DNA of 41,692 nucleotides from contig CALGJQ010000016.1 in the NCBI GenBank assembly GCA_937928545.1, positions 1 through 41,692 of the forward strand, in the 5' to 3' direction. The DNA is from an uncultured Verrucomicrobiales bacterium. Its GTDB lineage: Bacteria > Verrucomicrobiota > Verrucomicrobiia > Verrucomicrobiales > Akkermansiaceae. Positions within the stretch are counted from its first letter, which is position 1. Each line of letters begins with the position of its first letter. This document shows positions 1 through 7,982 of this stretch, in pieces. Under the pieces are notes generated by a model. That model worked only from the letters and a program-made list of their open reading frames with translations. It was not told where the DNA came from and did no database searches. A program made the position numbers and the translations under genes.

Positions 1-57
1 TTCAAAGTTTTCGGGAAAGCCGCCGGAGTAGTCGATCTTATTTGGATTTCTGGGCAT
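1..57 (-). CDS. Partial CDS at window edge, N-terminus only (possible transposase)
   Basis: An ATG at position 57 opens a frame that runs off the left edge without a stop. Its 19 visible residues begin MPRNPNKID and continue YSGGFPENFE. The composition looks like a real protein start and not a random frame, but 19 residues cannot establish a family. I have a loose impression that some ISAs1-type transposases begin in this style, and a CAGGG terminus lies 84 bases upstream, so a transposase is the leading guess. No clear Shine-Dalgarno motif is visible. The alternative is an unrelated gene, or chance. Confidence 0.35.
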   Translation of the reverse strand, partial: MPRNPNKIDYSGGFPENFE

Positions 58-141
58 CCAAAGAGCTTAAGGTGTCTATATATCGCGTACAGATTAAAGT
101 TCGGGAACTACATCTTGTGTCTCCCTTGTGTAGGGACCCTG
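1..141 (-). mobile_element. Possible end of an insertion sequence, truncated by the window
   Basis: Read on the minus strand, CAGGG starts at 141 and is followed by TCCCTACACAAGGGAGAC, then by the partial reading frame that begins at 57. A CAGGG terminus shortly upstream of a transposase start is how ISAs1-family elements are usually laid out. It sits just downstream of the terminator of the neighbouring PEP-CTERM gene, a tolerated insertion point. The other end and the target duplication lie outside the window, so this is inference. Confidence 0.3.
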
Positions 142-166
142 CATAGAGCAGTGATACCTGCTGACC

Positions 167-201
167 AAAAAGAAACGACCGCTTTCCTAAGAAAGCGGTC
201 G
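167..201 (-). terminator. Rho-independent terminator of the PEP-CTERM gene
   Basis: A perfect 11-bp stem (176-186 with 191-201, CGACCGCTTTC and its complement) closes a 4-base loop. On the minus strand it is followed by a T-rich tract, the complement of 167-175. It lies 48 bases downstream of the stop of the gene at 249-878 and points the right way for it. Confidence 0.85.
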
Positions 202-248
202 TGAAAACAAAAAGTAAAACGATTGTCGTCTTGTGTGTAATCAATCGA

Positions 249-878
249 TTAGCGACGACGACGGACTGCAAGAGCAAGTCCTGCAAGTCCTGCAAGAAGA
301 CTTGTGGATGGCTCAGGGATACCAAGAGCGATTCCCTTCTCGAAGGTGACTCCGAGACCTGTGTCAACGTCAGTGAGGAGTGTGCCCAATACAAGGGAAT
401 CTTCAGTAACAGTAACATTAGAGAGATTGAGATCCAATCCGCCTGCGCCAACTGCATTTTCAGTTCCGAAGACCATGCCTGGGTCGAAAACCGCGAAGTT
501 CGAGGAAGTGGCAAGCGAAGAACCGTCACCAATCACGAGGTAAACACTCTGACCGACAGGTGCAGACACTGTGCCCGCAGGAATCGCGTCAGATGAGCTA
601 TTATCGAAAAATCCATCCGCATTGATACCATTTGCGAAAGCAGTGGCGCCTGAGCCAAATACGTTGAATGCTTGAACTCCGGCATTGTCCGTAGGAACAA
701 CAGCGAAAGTTCCTACAGCAACAAATCCTGAACCTTGAGCAATCGGGGTGCCCGTGTTGTCAAGAATTGGAACAGCCGTTGCATCTGCAGATGCAATGTT
801 GAGGAATGATATAGTGTAAGCATTAGACGCTGTTGAAAGCGCAAGAAATGCAATGCCGGTTGATAATATTGTTTTCAT
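249..878 (-). CDS. PEP-CTERM sorted exported protein
   Basis: This 209-residue protein has an N-terminal signal peptide (about 1-20, ending near ASNA) and a low-complexity body rich in Gly, Ala, Val and Asp. Its C-terminal PEP-CTERM signal is IPEPSTSLLAG, then hydrophobic LAGLALAV, then four Arg. In this family the signal is recognised by an exosortase that cleaves the tail and delivers the protein to the envelope or the exopolysaccharide matrix; no exosortase gene is in the window. The body matches no family I recognise. It lies 32 bases downstream of the gene at 911-1972 on the same strand and probably shares its promoter. A strong terminator follows. The function is unknown, probably surface or matrix related. 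Confidence 0.85.
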   Translation of the reverse strand: MKTILSTGIAFLALSTASNAYTISFLNIASADATAVPILDNTGTPIAQGSGFVAVGTFAVVPTDNAGVQAFNVFGSGATAFANGINADGFFDNSSSDAIPAGTVSAPVGQSVYLVIGDGSSLATSSNFAVFDPGMVFGTENAVGAGGLDLNLSNVTVTEDSLVLGTLLTDVDTGLGVTFEKGIALGIPEPSTSLLAGLAGLALAVRRRR

Positions 879-910
879 TATTTGATTTTTATGAACTTAT
901 TTTGAGTTTT

Positions 911-1972
911 CTAGAGAGCGCTGTAGAAATCAGGAGCCTCGACGCCGACTGGCTGATCTGAGGCACCACGATTTTGAACAACGATGCCTGAGACAGAGTC
1001 AAGAGAGACATCTGTAGAAACAACATCAGTGCTCGCGTTGGTGTCGAGATCAAGCTGTTTCCAACCTGCACCTGCTCCACCGAATCCACCGGTTGAATAC
1101 CAGTAAACATTGAAGCCTGCACCACTAGGGACGAAGATCAAATCAGCAGCACCTGCACCAGCAGCACCGTCAACAGCACCGTCACGGAGAACGCCAGGGT
1201 TACCTGGTTCATCGAATGCGCTTGAGAGGGTTGCTCCAGCGGGATAAATCGTGCTGAGATAGTTAAATTGTGTCGTCAAAACTTGTGTTGAAGGAGTGGT
1301 CTTCACCGCACCGCTTACGATCAACTCGTTATTCGCTCCTCTGTTTTGCACGATGATTCCATCGGTATAAACAAGATTGACGGTCCCAGTAACATCATTA
1401 CTAACACCACTGACTGGATCAATTGACTTCCAACCAGCTCCTACGCCGCCGAATCCACCAGTAGAATACCAGTAGGTCGCGAAACCACCGTCACCATCTG
1501 GCACGAGGATAAGATCTGCTGCACCAGCTCCAGCTGCTCCGTCGAGGCTCTCGATCGGATCACCAAAGATTGATCTTAAAGTTTGAGGAGTGCGGACAGT
1601 AACCGAGTTACCTACTTCCAAATCACCAAGGATGCCAGAGGACACGGTAATAACGCCACCTGCTGCTGTTCCAGTGATAACAGCTCCGGCAGCATCGCCG
1701 TCATTCGCTTCGATGATGAAGTCTCCATCAGGAATGGTTGCGCCGTCCAAGGTAATGTCACCAGTAGGATCTCCAGCAACAACTGATTTAGTGAGAACCG
1801 CACCTGTTGCAACAGGAGAGCCGACAAGACGGAGGCCCATGTAATTGAACTGCTGGTTGATCGTGATCGTCTCATAGCCTACTGGCTTAGACACTGACTG
1901 GGCTGCGGCACTGCCCATGAGAAGGGCGGTAAGCCCTACAGCGGCAGCTGCTTTGAGAGTATTTGTTTTCAT
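911..1972 (-). CDS. Exported protein with two internal repeats (TIGR02597-like)
   Basis: This 353-residue protein has a signal peptide (about 1-24, ending SAAAQS). The body contains two copies of one module, roughly residues 45-215 and 225-353. Each copy carries QFNY near its start, DGAAGAGAADLI, the block YWYSTGGFGG followed by GAGWK, and a closing IVVQNRGA-type motif. The pattern resembles the verrucomicrobial family TIGR02597 of unknown function; I assign it from memory of the motif, not from a search. There is no PEP-CTERM tail. It is the first gene of a pair with the PEP-CTERM protein at 249-878, behind a recognisable promoter at 2059-2087 and an approximately 80-base leader. It is probably an envelope or secreted protein; no enzyme motif is visible. 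Confidence 0.8.
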   Translation of the reverse strand: MKTNTLKAAAAVGLTALLMGSAAAQSVSKPVGYETITINQQFNYMGLRLVGSPVATGAVLTKSVVAGDPTGDITLDGATIPDGDFIIEANDGDAAGAVITGTAAGGVITVSSGILGDLEVGNSVTVRTPQTLRSIFGDPIESLDGAAGAGAADLILVPDGDGGFATYWYSTGGFGGVGAGWKSIDPVSGVSNDVTGTVNLVYTDGIIVQNRGANNELIVSGAVKTTPSTQVLTTQFNYLSTIYPAGATLSSAFDEPGNPGVLRDGAVDGAAGAGAADLIFVPSGAGFNVYWYSTGGFGGAGAGWKQLDLDTNASTDVVSTDVSLDSVSGIVVQNRGASDQPVGVEAPDFYSAL

Positions 1973-2058
1973 TTTTGTTTTCGTTTTCTTTTGTTTGTTG
2001 AAGACCCTTCAAATTTCAAATGCAAATTTGACGAGTGTCCGCAGGCAATCCTTAGGAA

Positions 2059-2087
2059 AGTTACGGCTAGGTAGGGGGGTCCGTCAA
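2059..2087 (-). promoter_or_regulatory. Putative sigma70-type promoter for the 911-1972 / 249-878 pair
   Basis: On the minus strand TTGACG (2082-2087) is separated by 17 bases from GTAACT (2059-2064). The -35 hexamer is near consensus and the -10 is moderate. Transcription would start near 2052, leaving a leader of about 80 bases before the ATG at 1972. Confidence 0.5.
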
Positions 2088-2184
2088 TCCCTTTCTCAAG
2101 AGTTTTTTGGTGTTTTTGCAATTCTTTTGGGCATTTTAAGGATAAGTCTTAGAGGGCTTGATTCTCCAAGACCTGCACTTCGGT

Positions 2185-3099
2185 TTACCAAGTGGAGATT
2201 GCCTCAAACTGCTGTAAACGGTCCAAAAAATCGTCATTCCGAGCCGTTTCGAGCGATTTTGTAGAGAAATTTTCACAGGTAAATGAGGCTAGAATCGATC
2301 CCTTGACGATGGCTTGCTTCAATTGGTCGAAAGTTGGGGCGATCGCGGATTCGGCAGCAAGGCTCCCAACCAGTCCACCCAAGAAGGTATCCCCTGCCCC
2401 AGTTGGATCAGCGAGTTCACGTAAAGGCCAAGCACCACAGCGGAAAAAAGAGCCTTTGGGACCAAAAAGGAGAGCTCCAAACTCACCTAGCTTAATAACG
2501 ACGTATGGGGGTCCTTTTTCCAAAAGCTTTTCGCCAGCGAGCACGAGATTGTTTGTTCCTGCGAACTCGCGAGCTTCTCCTTCATTGATGACGAGGAGGT
2601 CGATCTTTTTAAGGACCTGGTGAAGCTCATCGTTCGCAACGGTGATCCAAAGATCCATGGTATCTGCCACCACAAATTTTTCGGCCGCTGTGCATTGCTC
2701 CAGCATTTGAAGCTGATTAACCGGAGCCATATTCGCCAAAACAACAAAGGGAGAATCGGCAAGTTCCGAGGGGACTTTCACTTGCCAATCTTCAAGAACA
2801 TTGATGGCCACACTGTGCGTACTGCGGTCATTCATGTTCTCATGATATTCCCCAGTCCAGGTAAAAGAAGCCTGCTCTGAACGCTCAAGACCAGATAGAT
2901 CGACACCATGGCCTGCAAGCATATCGAGATGTTCTTGAGGGAAGTCATTCCCAATGATCCCGATCAAATGAACGGGCGAAGAAAGCTTGGCTGCAGAAAG
3001 AGCGGCGTAACTGGCGGAGCCACCGAGGAGATTTTTTTCATCTGCCACCGGGGTTTTTACATTATCAATAGCGACGGAGCCGCCAACGAGGATTTTCAT
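2185..3099 (-). CDS. PfkB-family carbohydrate kinase
   Basis: This 304-residue ribokinase/PfkB-fold protein phosphorylates a sugar or nucleoside-like alcohol with ATP in the cytoplasm. The N-terminal GGSASYAALSAAKL block matches PfkB signature 1. DPTGAGDTFLGG near residue 230 matches signature 2 and carries the catalytic Asp and the anion hole. Length is normal for the family. The substrate cannot be read from the sequence. Its ATG overlaps the thiE stop by four bases, so it is translationally coupled as the last gene of accB-accC-thiE-pfkB. A role in thiamine salvage is tempting from its neighbour, but the sequence is closer to generic PfkB sugar kinases than to ThiD. Confidence 0.85.
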   Translation of the reverse strand: MKILVGGSVAIDNVKTPVADEKNLLGGSASYAALSAAKLSSPVHLIGIIGNDFPQEHLDMLAGHGVDLSGLERSEQASFTWTGEYHENMNDRSTHSVAINVLEDWQVKVPSELADSPFVVLANMAPVNQLQMLEQCTAAEKFVVADTMDLWITVANDELHQVLKKIDLLVINEGEAREFAGTNNLVLAGEKLLEKGPPYVVIKLGEFGALLFGPKGSFFRCGAWPLRELADPTGAGDTFLGGLVGSLAAESAIAPTFDQLKQAIVKGSILASFTCENFSTKSLETARNDDFLDRLQQFEAISTW

Positions 3100-3743
3100 A
3101 GGGTTGGTTTGTTTAAAAGAGGTTTAAGGATGGCTGCTGTCGATGAGCACACATCCGTGGACGTTAGTAAATAGGAGACGATCACGACTCGCTGAGCACC
3201 TGCGGCGAGAACATCGCTCAGGTTGTCCGCTTTGATTCCTCCAATACAAAAAGCAGGGATCTCGGACCCCACCTCTCTTTGCATTTTAGCAATATCGTTT
3301 AAGCCGATGCCAGGCCGCCCTTTCTTAGTCGGCGTGGGAAAAAGCGGACCAAAGCCGATGTAGTCGGCCCCTTCCTCAAGAGCGGCCCGAGCTTGTGCCA
3401 GCGAATGAGTGGAACGACCTAAAATAACATCTAGCCCAAGACGCTCGCGAGCATCGGAAAGCGAACCATCGTCTTGCCCCAAGTGCAGAGCATGAGCATG
3501 TGACTCAAGCGCCAGCTCAATGTGATCATTCACCACGAAAGGAACTTTAAATTCATCGCAGAGAGCTTTGAGCTCAATCGCAAGCGGCAGGAGCTCTTGA
3601 GGGTCATGACCCTTAGCCCGGAGCTGAAGGATCCCAGCTCCACCTTCTAGAAGCTGTCGCGAAACAGGCAGAGCTTGCTCAAGAGACAAATAACCGAGGT
3701 CACAAATCCCGTAGAGAAGGGCATTTTGAAGAGCCGTCTTCAC
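3096..3743 (-). CDS. thiE: Thiamine-phosphate synthase
   Basis: This 215-residue TIM-barrel enzyme joins HMP pyrophosphate and the thiazole phosphate (HET-P) to give thiamine monophosphate. Family motifs appear in order: ILQLRAKG (strand 2, near 40), VVNDHIELAL (near 70), HLGQDDG (near 91), GRSTHS (near 110), DYIGFGPLFPTPTKKG (near 128, phosphate and pyrimidine binding) and FCIGGI (near 165). The start is GTG at 3743, giving a GTGA overlap with the accC stop. TenI-like paralogues share much of this pattern, so a TenI role is the main alternative. The intact NDH and GPLFPTPTKK blocks favour ThiE. No TPP riboswitch is seen upstream, as expected for an internal operon gene. Confidence 0.85.
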   Translation of the reverse strand: MKTALQNALLYGICDLGYLSLEQALPVSRQLLEGGAGILQLRAKGHDPQELLPLAIELKALCDEFKVPFVVNDHIELALESHAHALHLGQDDGSLSDARERLGLDVILGRSTHSLAQARAALEEGADYIGFGPLFPTPTKKGRPGIGLNDIAKMQREVGSEIPAFCIGGIKADNLSDVLAAGAQRVVIVSYLLTSTDVCSSTAAILKPLLNKPTL

Positions 3744-5098
3744 TCGAGATTTTTCTCCTTCAAGAAATTAGCAACCCAAGCGATGTCATACTTACCCGCA
3801 ATAAAGTCTGGATGATCAATAATCTCCTGCTGGAAGGGAATGGTGGTTTTGATCCCTCGAATCGTAAACTCGGACAAGGCCCGCTTCATTCGGGCAATCG
3901 CAACCTCTCGACTCGAGGCCGTGACAATGAGCTTCGCAATCATCGAGTCATAGTAAGGCGGCACGGTGTAACCGGAATACACATGGGTATCGACACGGAC
4001 CCCTTTACCACCGGGAGCATACCAAAGATCAATTGTTCCGGGGCTCGGAGTGAAATTATTATAAGGATCCTCCGCGTTGATTCGGCACTCAATCGAATGC
4101 CCGCGAGGCTCGACCCCAAGAACATGCTCCGAAACTGATTCCCCAGCCGCGATCCGGATCTGCTCCTTAATCAACTCACAGCCCATCACTTCTTCGGTCA
4201 CGGGATGCTCCACCTGAATCCGGGTGTTCATCTCCATGAAGTAAAAGTCAGTGGCATCTGCATTCACGAGATACTCGATCGTTCCCGCATTGCGGTATTC
4301 GATCGACTTAATGAGCTGAACCGAAGCATCCCCCATTCGCTTCCGAAGTTCGGGAGAGATCAAAGGACTCGGGCATTCCTCGATGATCTTTTGGTTCCGA
4401 CGCTGCATTGAGCAATCGCGCTCTCCAAGGTGGAGATAATTCCCATGATCGTCTGCAAGGACCTGAAACTCAATATGATGAGGCTCTAGGACCAACTTCT
4501 CAATGTAGCAATCGCCATTATTAAAACAGGCTTCAGCTTCCTTCGAAGCCGCTTGAAATTGAGATTTAAACTCTTCCTCGTTCATGGCGGGCCGCATGCC
4601 ACGTCCCCCACCTCCTGCGGTCGCCTTAATCATGACGGGGAAGCCCACTTCCTTCGCCACCTTGAGACCATCGTCGGCATCTTCGACAATACCCTCCGAA
4701 CCGGGCGTTACCGGAACTCCGTTGGCAGTCGCAGTCGCACGCGCGGTGTTCTTGTCACCCATTGTCCGAATGACCTCGGCCGACGGCCCAATGAAAGTAA
4801 TATTGCAGCTCGCACAGATTTCGGCAAAGCGGGCATTTTCAGAGAGAAAGCCATATCCGGGATGAATCGCTTCAGCACCCGTGATCTCGGCCGCCGCGAT
4901 GATGCGATCGGGCTTGAGATAGCTCTCCTTACTAGGACCTGGGCCGATGCAGACGGAATCGTCTGCCAGCTGGACATGCATCGAATCAATATCCGCCTCA
5001 GAATAGACAGCGATCGATTTCACCCCAAGCTCACGACAAGCTCTGATGATCCGAAGGGCGATTTCGCCACGATTGGCGACGAGGACGCTCGAGAACAT
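3740..5098 (-). CDS. accC: Acetyl-CoA carboxylase, biotin carboxylase subunit
   Basis: This 452-residue ATP-grasp enzyme carboxylates biotin on BCCP with bicarbonate and ATP, the first half-reaction of malonyl-CoA synthesis. The N-terminal domain starts SSVLVANRGEIALRI. The glycine-rich ATP loop GGGGRGMR is at 162-169. The catalytic segment MEMNTRIQVEH carries Glu289, Asn291, Arg293 and Glu297, the expected E. coli AccC equivalents. Length is standard. It follows accB by 17 bases and overlaps thiE by four. The carboxyltransferase genes accA and accD are not in the window. The identification is secure; the short single-domain length argues against pyruvate or propionyl-CoA carboxylase. Confidence 0.95.
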   Translation of the reverse strand: MFSSVLVANRGEIALRIIRACRELGVKSIAVYSEADIDSMHVQLADDSVCIGPGPSKESYLKPDRIIAAAEITGAEAIHPGYGFLSENARFAEICASCNITFIGPSAEVIRTMGDKNTARATATANGVPVTPGSEGIVEDADDGLKVAKEVGFPVMIKATAGGGGRGMRPAMNEEEFKSQFQAASKEAEACFNNGDCYIEKLVLEPHHIEFQVLADDHGNYLHLGERDCSMQRRNQKIIEECPSPLISPELRKRMGDASVQLIKSIEYRNAGTIEYLVNADATDFYFMEMNTRIQVEHPVTEEVMGCELIKEQIRIAAGESVSEHVLGVEPRGHSIECRINAEDPYNNFTPSPGTIDLWYAPGGKGVRVDTHVYSGYTVPPYYDSMIAKLIVTASSREVAIARMKRALSEFTIRGIKTTIPFQQEIIDHPDFIAGKYDIAWVANFLKEKNLE

Positions 5099-5115
5099 AA
5101 TGTCAGAAAATTGGT

Positions 5116-5589
5116 TTATTTAACTCGGAAAAGAGCGTCGCCAAACTGAACTGGAGTTCCGTCATCGGCACAGATTTGAGTGATCGTGCCGGAACGTTCG
5201 GCCTTGATCTCATTCATCACCTTCATGGCCTCGATAATGCAAAGAGTTTGGCCCTCGCTGATCGTGTCACCAACGTTCACAAAGTCCGGATCTTCCGGAG
5301 TAGGCTTCCGGTAGAAAGTCCCCACCATGGGAGAACTGATTTCTTCTCCATCCGGAGCACTTGCAGCTGGAGCCTCAGAAGGCTGAGCCGCAGGAGCTGG
5401 AGCTGCTGCTGGCAATGCCGCCGGAGCAGCGCCACCTCCTGATGGGAGTGAGCCAAGAAGCTTCTGAAGCTCTTCAACATCAGTTCCCTTCTTAAGCTTG
5501 AGGTTAAAATCTTCCTTTTCAAATTGAAACTGGGAGAGCCCGTGCTCGTCCATGAGTTTCACGATTTTGCGAATTTCGGTAAGGTCCAC
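5116..5589 (-). CDS. accB: Acetyl-CoA carboxylase biotin carboxyl carrier protein
   Basis: This 157-residue protein has the typical BCCP layout. It has an N-terminal helical segment that begins MDLTEIRKIVKLMDEH, an Ala/Pro-rich linker (about 54-80), and a C-terminal biotinyl domain (about 83-157). EAMKVMNEI places the biotin-accepting lysine at 123. It carries carboxybiotin between AccC and the carboxyltransferase. The start is GTG at 5589; no better ATG is present nearby. It is the first gene of the accB-accC-thiE-pfkB operon, and a putative promoter lies at 5629-5656. Confidence 0.95.
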   Translation of the reverse strand: MDLTEIRKIVKLMDEHGLSQFQFEKEDFNLKLKKGTDVEELQKLLGSLPSGGGAAPAALPAAAPAPAAQPSEAPAASAPDGEEISSPMVGTFYRKPTPEDPDFVNVGDTISEGQTLCIIEAMKVMNEIKAERSGTITQICADDGTPVQFGDALFRVK

Positions 5590-5628
5590 GTAGTTCGGTG
5601 AGAGGTTAATGAGCTCGTGCTCAGAAGA

Positions 5629-5656
5629 AGTATGACGAAAATGTTCCGTTGGGCAA
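5629..5656 (-). promoter_or_regulatory. Weak putative promoter of the accB operon
   Basis: On the minus strand TTGCCC (5651-5656) and CATACT (5629-5634) are 16 bases apart. Each matches the sigma70 consensus at four of six positions. The site lies about 40 bases before the accB GTG in the divergent gap between accB and the ABC transporter gene. Confidence 0.3.
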
Positions 5657-5766
5657 CTCCGAAGCGTCTCCCTTTTATATTCTGATACAACCTACGATTC
5701 AGACTTTCTGACTTTTCTTCTAAACTCTTTTTCGGCAAGCTCCTCCGGCTCGATCAGGATTGCTGA

Positions 5767-7560
5767 TTGCGCGAACAACCTACCATCAACCCAACGCCGC
5801 AAGTGCTCGAACTGAAAGACGTTTGCTTCACCATCCAAAAGGACGGTGAGCCCCTGAATCTCGTAGATCATGCCAGCCTGAAAATCCCTCGGGGCCACTT
5901 CATGGCTATCGTCGGACCCTCAGGCTGCGGAAAAACGACCTTGCTCAAGACAATCGCGGGTCTCAATCCCGAGTCCGATGGCTCCCTCTGGTGGAATGGC
6001 CGAAATCTCTCCGAGGACGGCGACTTGGAACCCTGGGAAATTGGCTACGTCCCCCAATTTTCCATCGCCTACGACCAACTGACGGTCGATGAATCGATCG
6101 AAGCCGCCACCCGCCTTCGCGTCAAAACCAAGAATGCCGAAGACCTCGATGCCCGCATCGACCGTGTTCTTGAAGAAACCGGCCTCGCCCCCATCGCAGA
6201 CCGCCCCGTCAGCGTCCTTTCCGGAGGACAAAAGCGACGCCTTGGGCTCGCCATGGAGCTGGTCTCCCACCCCAAGCTCCTTCTCTGCGACGAGGTCACA
6301 AGCGGACTCGACCCACGGTCCGAACGCGAAATCGTCAACCTCCTTCACGACATCTCCCGCAAGGAAGGCCGCATTGTCCTTTCCGTCACACACTCGCTCG
6401 CCCACTTGGAACTCTACGATTCCATCCTCGTCCTCCACGAAGGCCGCGTCGCTTACCACGGCACTCCCGAGCAACTCACTCATTACTTTTCAGTCGATCA
6501 TACCGAGCTCGTCTACCCTCAGCTCGCCAAACAAGCTTCGGAAAAATGGCGCAGTTCATGGCTCAAACATTCCGAGACCTACTACGCAAAGCTCGAGCGC
6601 AATCGCCAAAAACTCTACGACCAAGGCCTTCTCGAACTCCCCGCCGACGAACTCGAAATCGAGGAAGACGAAGAAGAGCAAGCAACCCCCGAAGACGAAA
6701 CCCGCTCGCCCGGCCTCCTTAGCCAATTCAAAACGCTCCTCGGACGGCGAATGCGCATCTTCTTCCGAGACCGTGGCCAAGTCTTCCTCCAACTCGCCAT
6801 CCTCATTTGCTTCCCCCTTCTCGTCGTCCTCTTCTCACCAAGAGCGAACGAGAACATGCGAAAATTCACCGATGGCTCCGGCTCCACCCTTCAACAAAAG
6901 CTCGAAGAACAAGCCGGCGTCCAAGAAGACCGCCTCAAAGTCGGCTCGGCCGTCTCAGGCATCATCATGTTTCAAGTCGTCCTCCTCTCACTCATGGGCT
7001 CTAACAATGCCGCCCGCGAGATTGCGGGCGAACGACAGATCCTCGAAAAAGAAAAATTCGGCGGCGTCAGTCCGCTCGCCTACTTATCGAGCAAGGTCGT
7101 TTTCCTCTCCGGCCTCATTCTCATCCAGTCACTCTGGATGGCAGGCTTCGTCGAACTCTTCTGGTCCTTCGAGGGCGACTTTGCCCAACACGCCATTTTC
7201 CTCATCCTCGTCAATGCCGCGATGACCGCGATCTGCCTCGGCATCTCCAGCCTCATGCGCACTGCCGAAAAAGCCTCCCTCCTTTCTGTCTACCTCGTCG
7301 GCTTTCAACTTCCTCTCTCCGGTGCCGTTCTCGCCCTTCCAGAGAAAATCGAGCCCCTCACCCGCCCCTTCATCTCCGCCTACTGGGCTTGGTCTGGCAG
7401 TGTCGATTCCCTCTCCGGCCAATACCGCTCCGCGCTCGCTTCAATCAGCGAAACTCAAATTTCTTCCGTCAACCTGTGCTTTTTTGTCCTCCTCATTCAT
7501 ATTACACTCGGGCTCATCGCCTCATGGGTCGGCACCAGCCGTCCACAATGGGAGCACTAA
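5767..7560 (+). CDS. ABC-type exporter, ATPase fused to ABC-2 permease
   Basis: In this 597-residue half-transporter the nucleotide-binding domain comes first and the membrane domain follows, as in ABCG exporters. Walker A GPSGCGKTT is at 50-58, the signature LSGGQ at 151-155 and Walker B LLLCDE at 171-176. An acidic linker (about 291-310) precedes an ABC-2 membrane domain with about six hydrophobic segments from residue 340 to the end. The start is TTG at 5767: it has AGGA seven bases upstream and no in-frame ATG or GTG precedes the conserved domain. It presumably works as a dimer in the inner membrane; the substrate is unknown. It leads a three-gene operon with the genes at 7588 and 7983, which may be partners. 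Confidence 0.85.
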   Translation: MREQPTINPTPQVLELKDVCFTIQKDGEPLNLVDHASLKIPRGHFMAIVGPSGCGKTTLLKTIAGLNPESDGSLWWNGRNLSEDGDLEPWEIGYVPQFSIAYDQLTVDESIEAATRLRVKTKNAEDLDARIDRVLEETGLAPIADRPVSVLSGGQKRRLGLAMELVSHPKLLLCDEVTSGLDPRSEREIVNLLHDISRKEGRIVLSVTHSLAHLELYDSILVLHEGRVAYHGTPEQLTHYFSVDHTELVYPQLAKQASEKWRSSWLKHSETYYAKLERNRQKLYDQGLLELPADELEIEEDEEEQATPEDETRSPGLLSQFKTLLGRRMRIFFRDRGQVFLQLAILICFPLLVVLFSPRANENMRKFTDGSGSTLQQKLEEQAGVQEDRLKVGSAVSGIIMFQVVLLSLMGSNNAAREIAGERQILEKEKFGGVSPLAYLSSKVVFLSGLILIQSLWMAGFVELFWSFEGDFAQHAIFLILVNAAMTAICLGISSLMRTAEKASLLSVYLVGFQLPLSGAVLALPEKIEPLTRPFISAYWAWSGSVDSLSGQYRSALASISETQISSVNLCFFVLLIHITLGLIASWVGTSRPQWEH

Positions 7561-7587
7561 ACTGTCTTATTCAAATCTCTATCTCAT

Positions 7588-7977
7588 ATGGCTCGTCGCG
7601 CTAGTTCAGGTGTAAACACAAAAGCCCTCCTCTCTGGAGCAGGTGCCCTCGTCCTCCTTCTCGGAGGTGCTTTCTGGTTCATCAATCGTGACACCAGCGG
7701 CTTCGATGCCCCTCCTCTAAGTATTTCTCGGGAAATTGACCAATACCGAAGCCTTGCTGGAAACACAAATACGATCACCGGCATTCTGCACAAACGCCCA
7801 CCTACTAAAAACGCTGGCCAAATGGCCACCCTCAAAGACAGTGAGAATAACTACATTTTCATCATCATCCCCGAAGACTTCAAAGGTGGAAACTTGAACC
7901 TTCAGGACGAATACACTTTCCTCGTTAAATTCAACACAGACGGAGTTCCCGTCGCCCTAGACGTCACCCAAAACTAA
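7588..7977 (+). CDS. Small membrane-anchored protein of unknown function
   Basis: This 129-residue protein has a basic N-terminus (MARRASSG), one transmembrane helix at about 13-33, and an outward-facing soluble domain of about 95 residues that is probably mostly beta. I recognise no family or catalytic motif. It sits 27 bases after the ABC exporter gene and 5 bases before the secreted repeat protein, so the three are almost certainly co-transcribed. The layout (transporter, single-pass protein, large secreted protein) would fit an adaptor to the exporter, but this is inference from position only. Confidence 0.7.
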   Translation: MARRASSGVNTKALLSGAGALVLLLGGAFWFINRDTSGFDAPPLSISREIDQYRSLAGNTNTITGILHKRPPTKNAGQMATLKDSENNYIFIIIPEDFKGGNLNLQDEYTFLVKFNTDGVPVALDVTQN

Positions 7978-7982
7978 ACGCC

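Noticed and set aside
280..305. Short tandem repeat of TCCTGCAAG
   Set aside because: It simply encodes the repeated Leu-Ala-Gly of the PEP-CTERM hydrophobic stretch.
3700..3760. TPP riboswitch before thiE
   Set aside because: thiE starts inside the accC stop, so there is no leader; no THI-box sequence was seen at accB either.
6089..7225. Ser/Pro/Lys-rich frame of 378 codons inside the ABC transporter gene
   Set aside because: Out-of-frame shadow of a gene with intact Walker and signature motifs.
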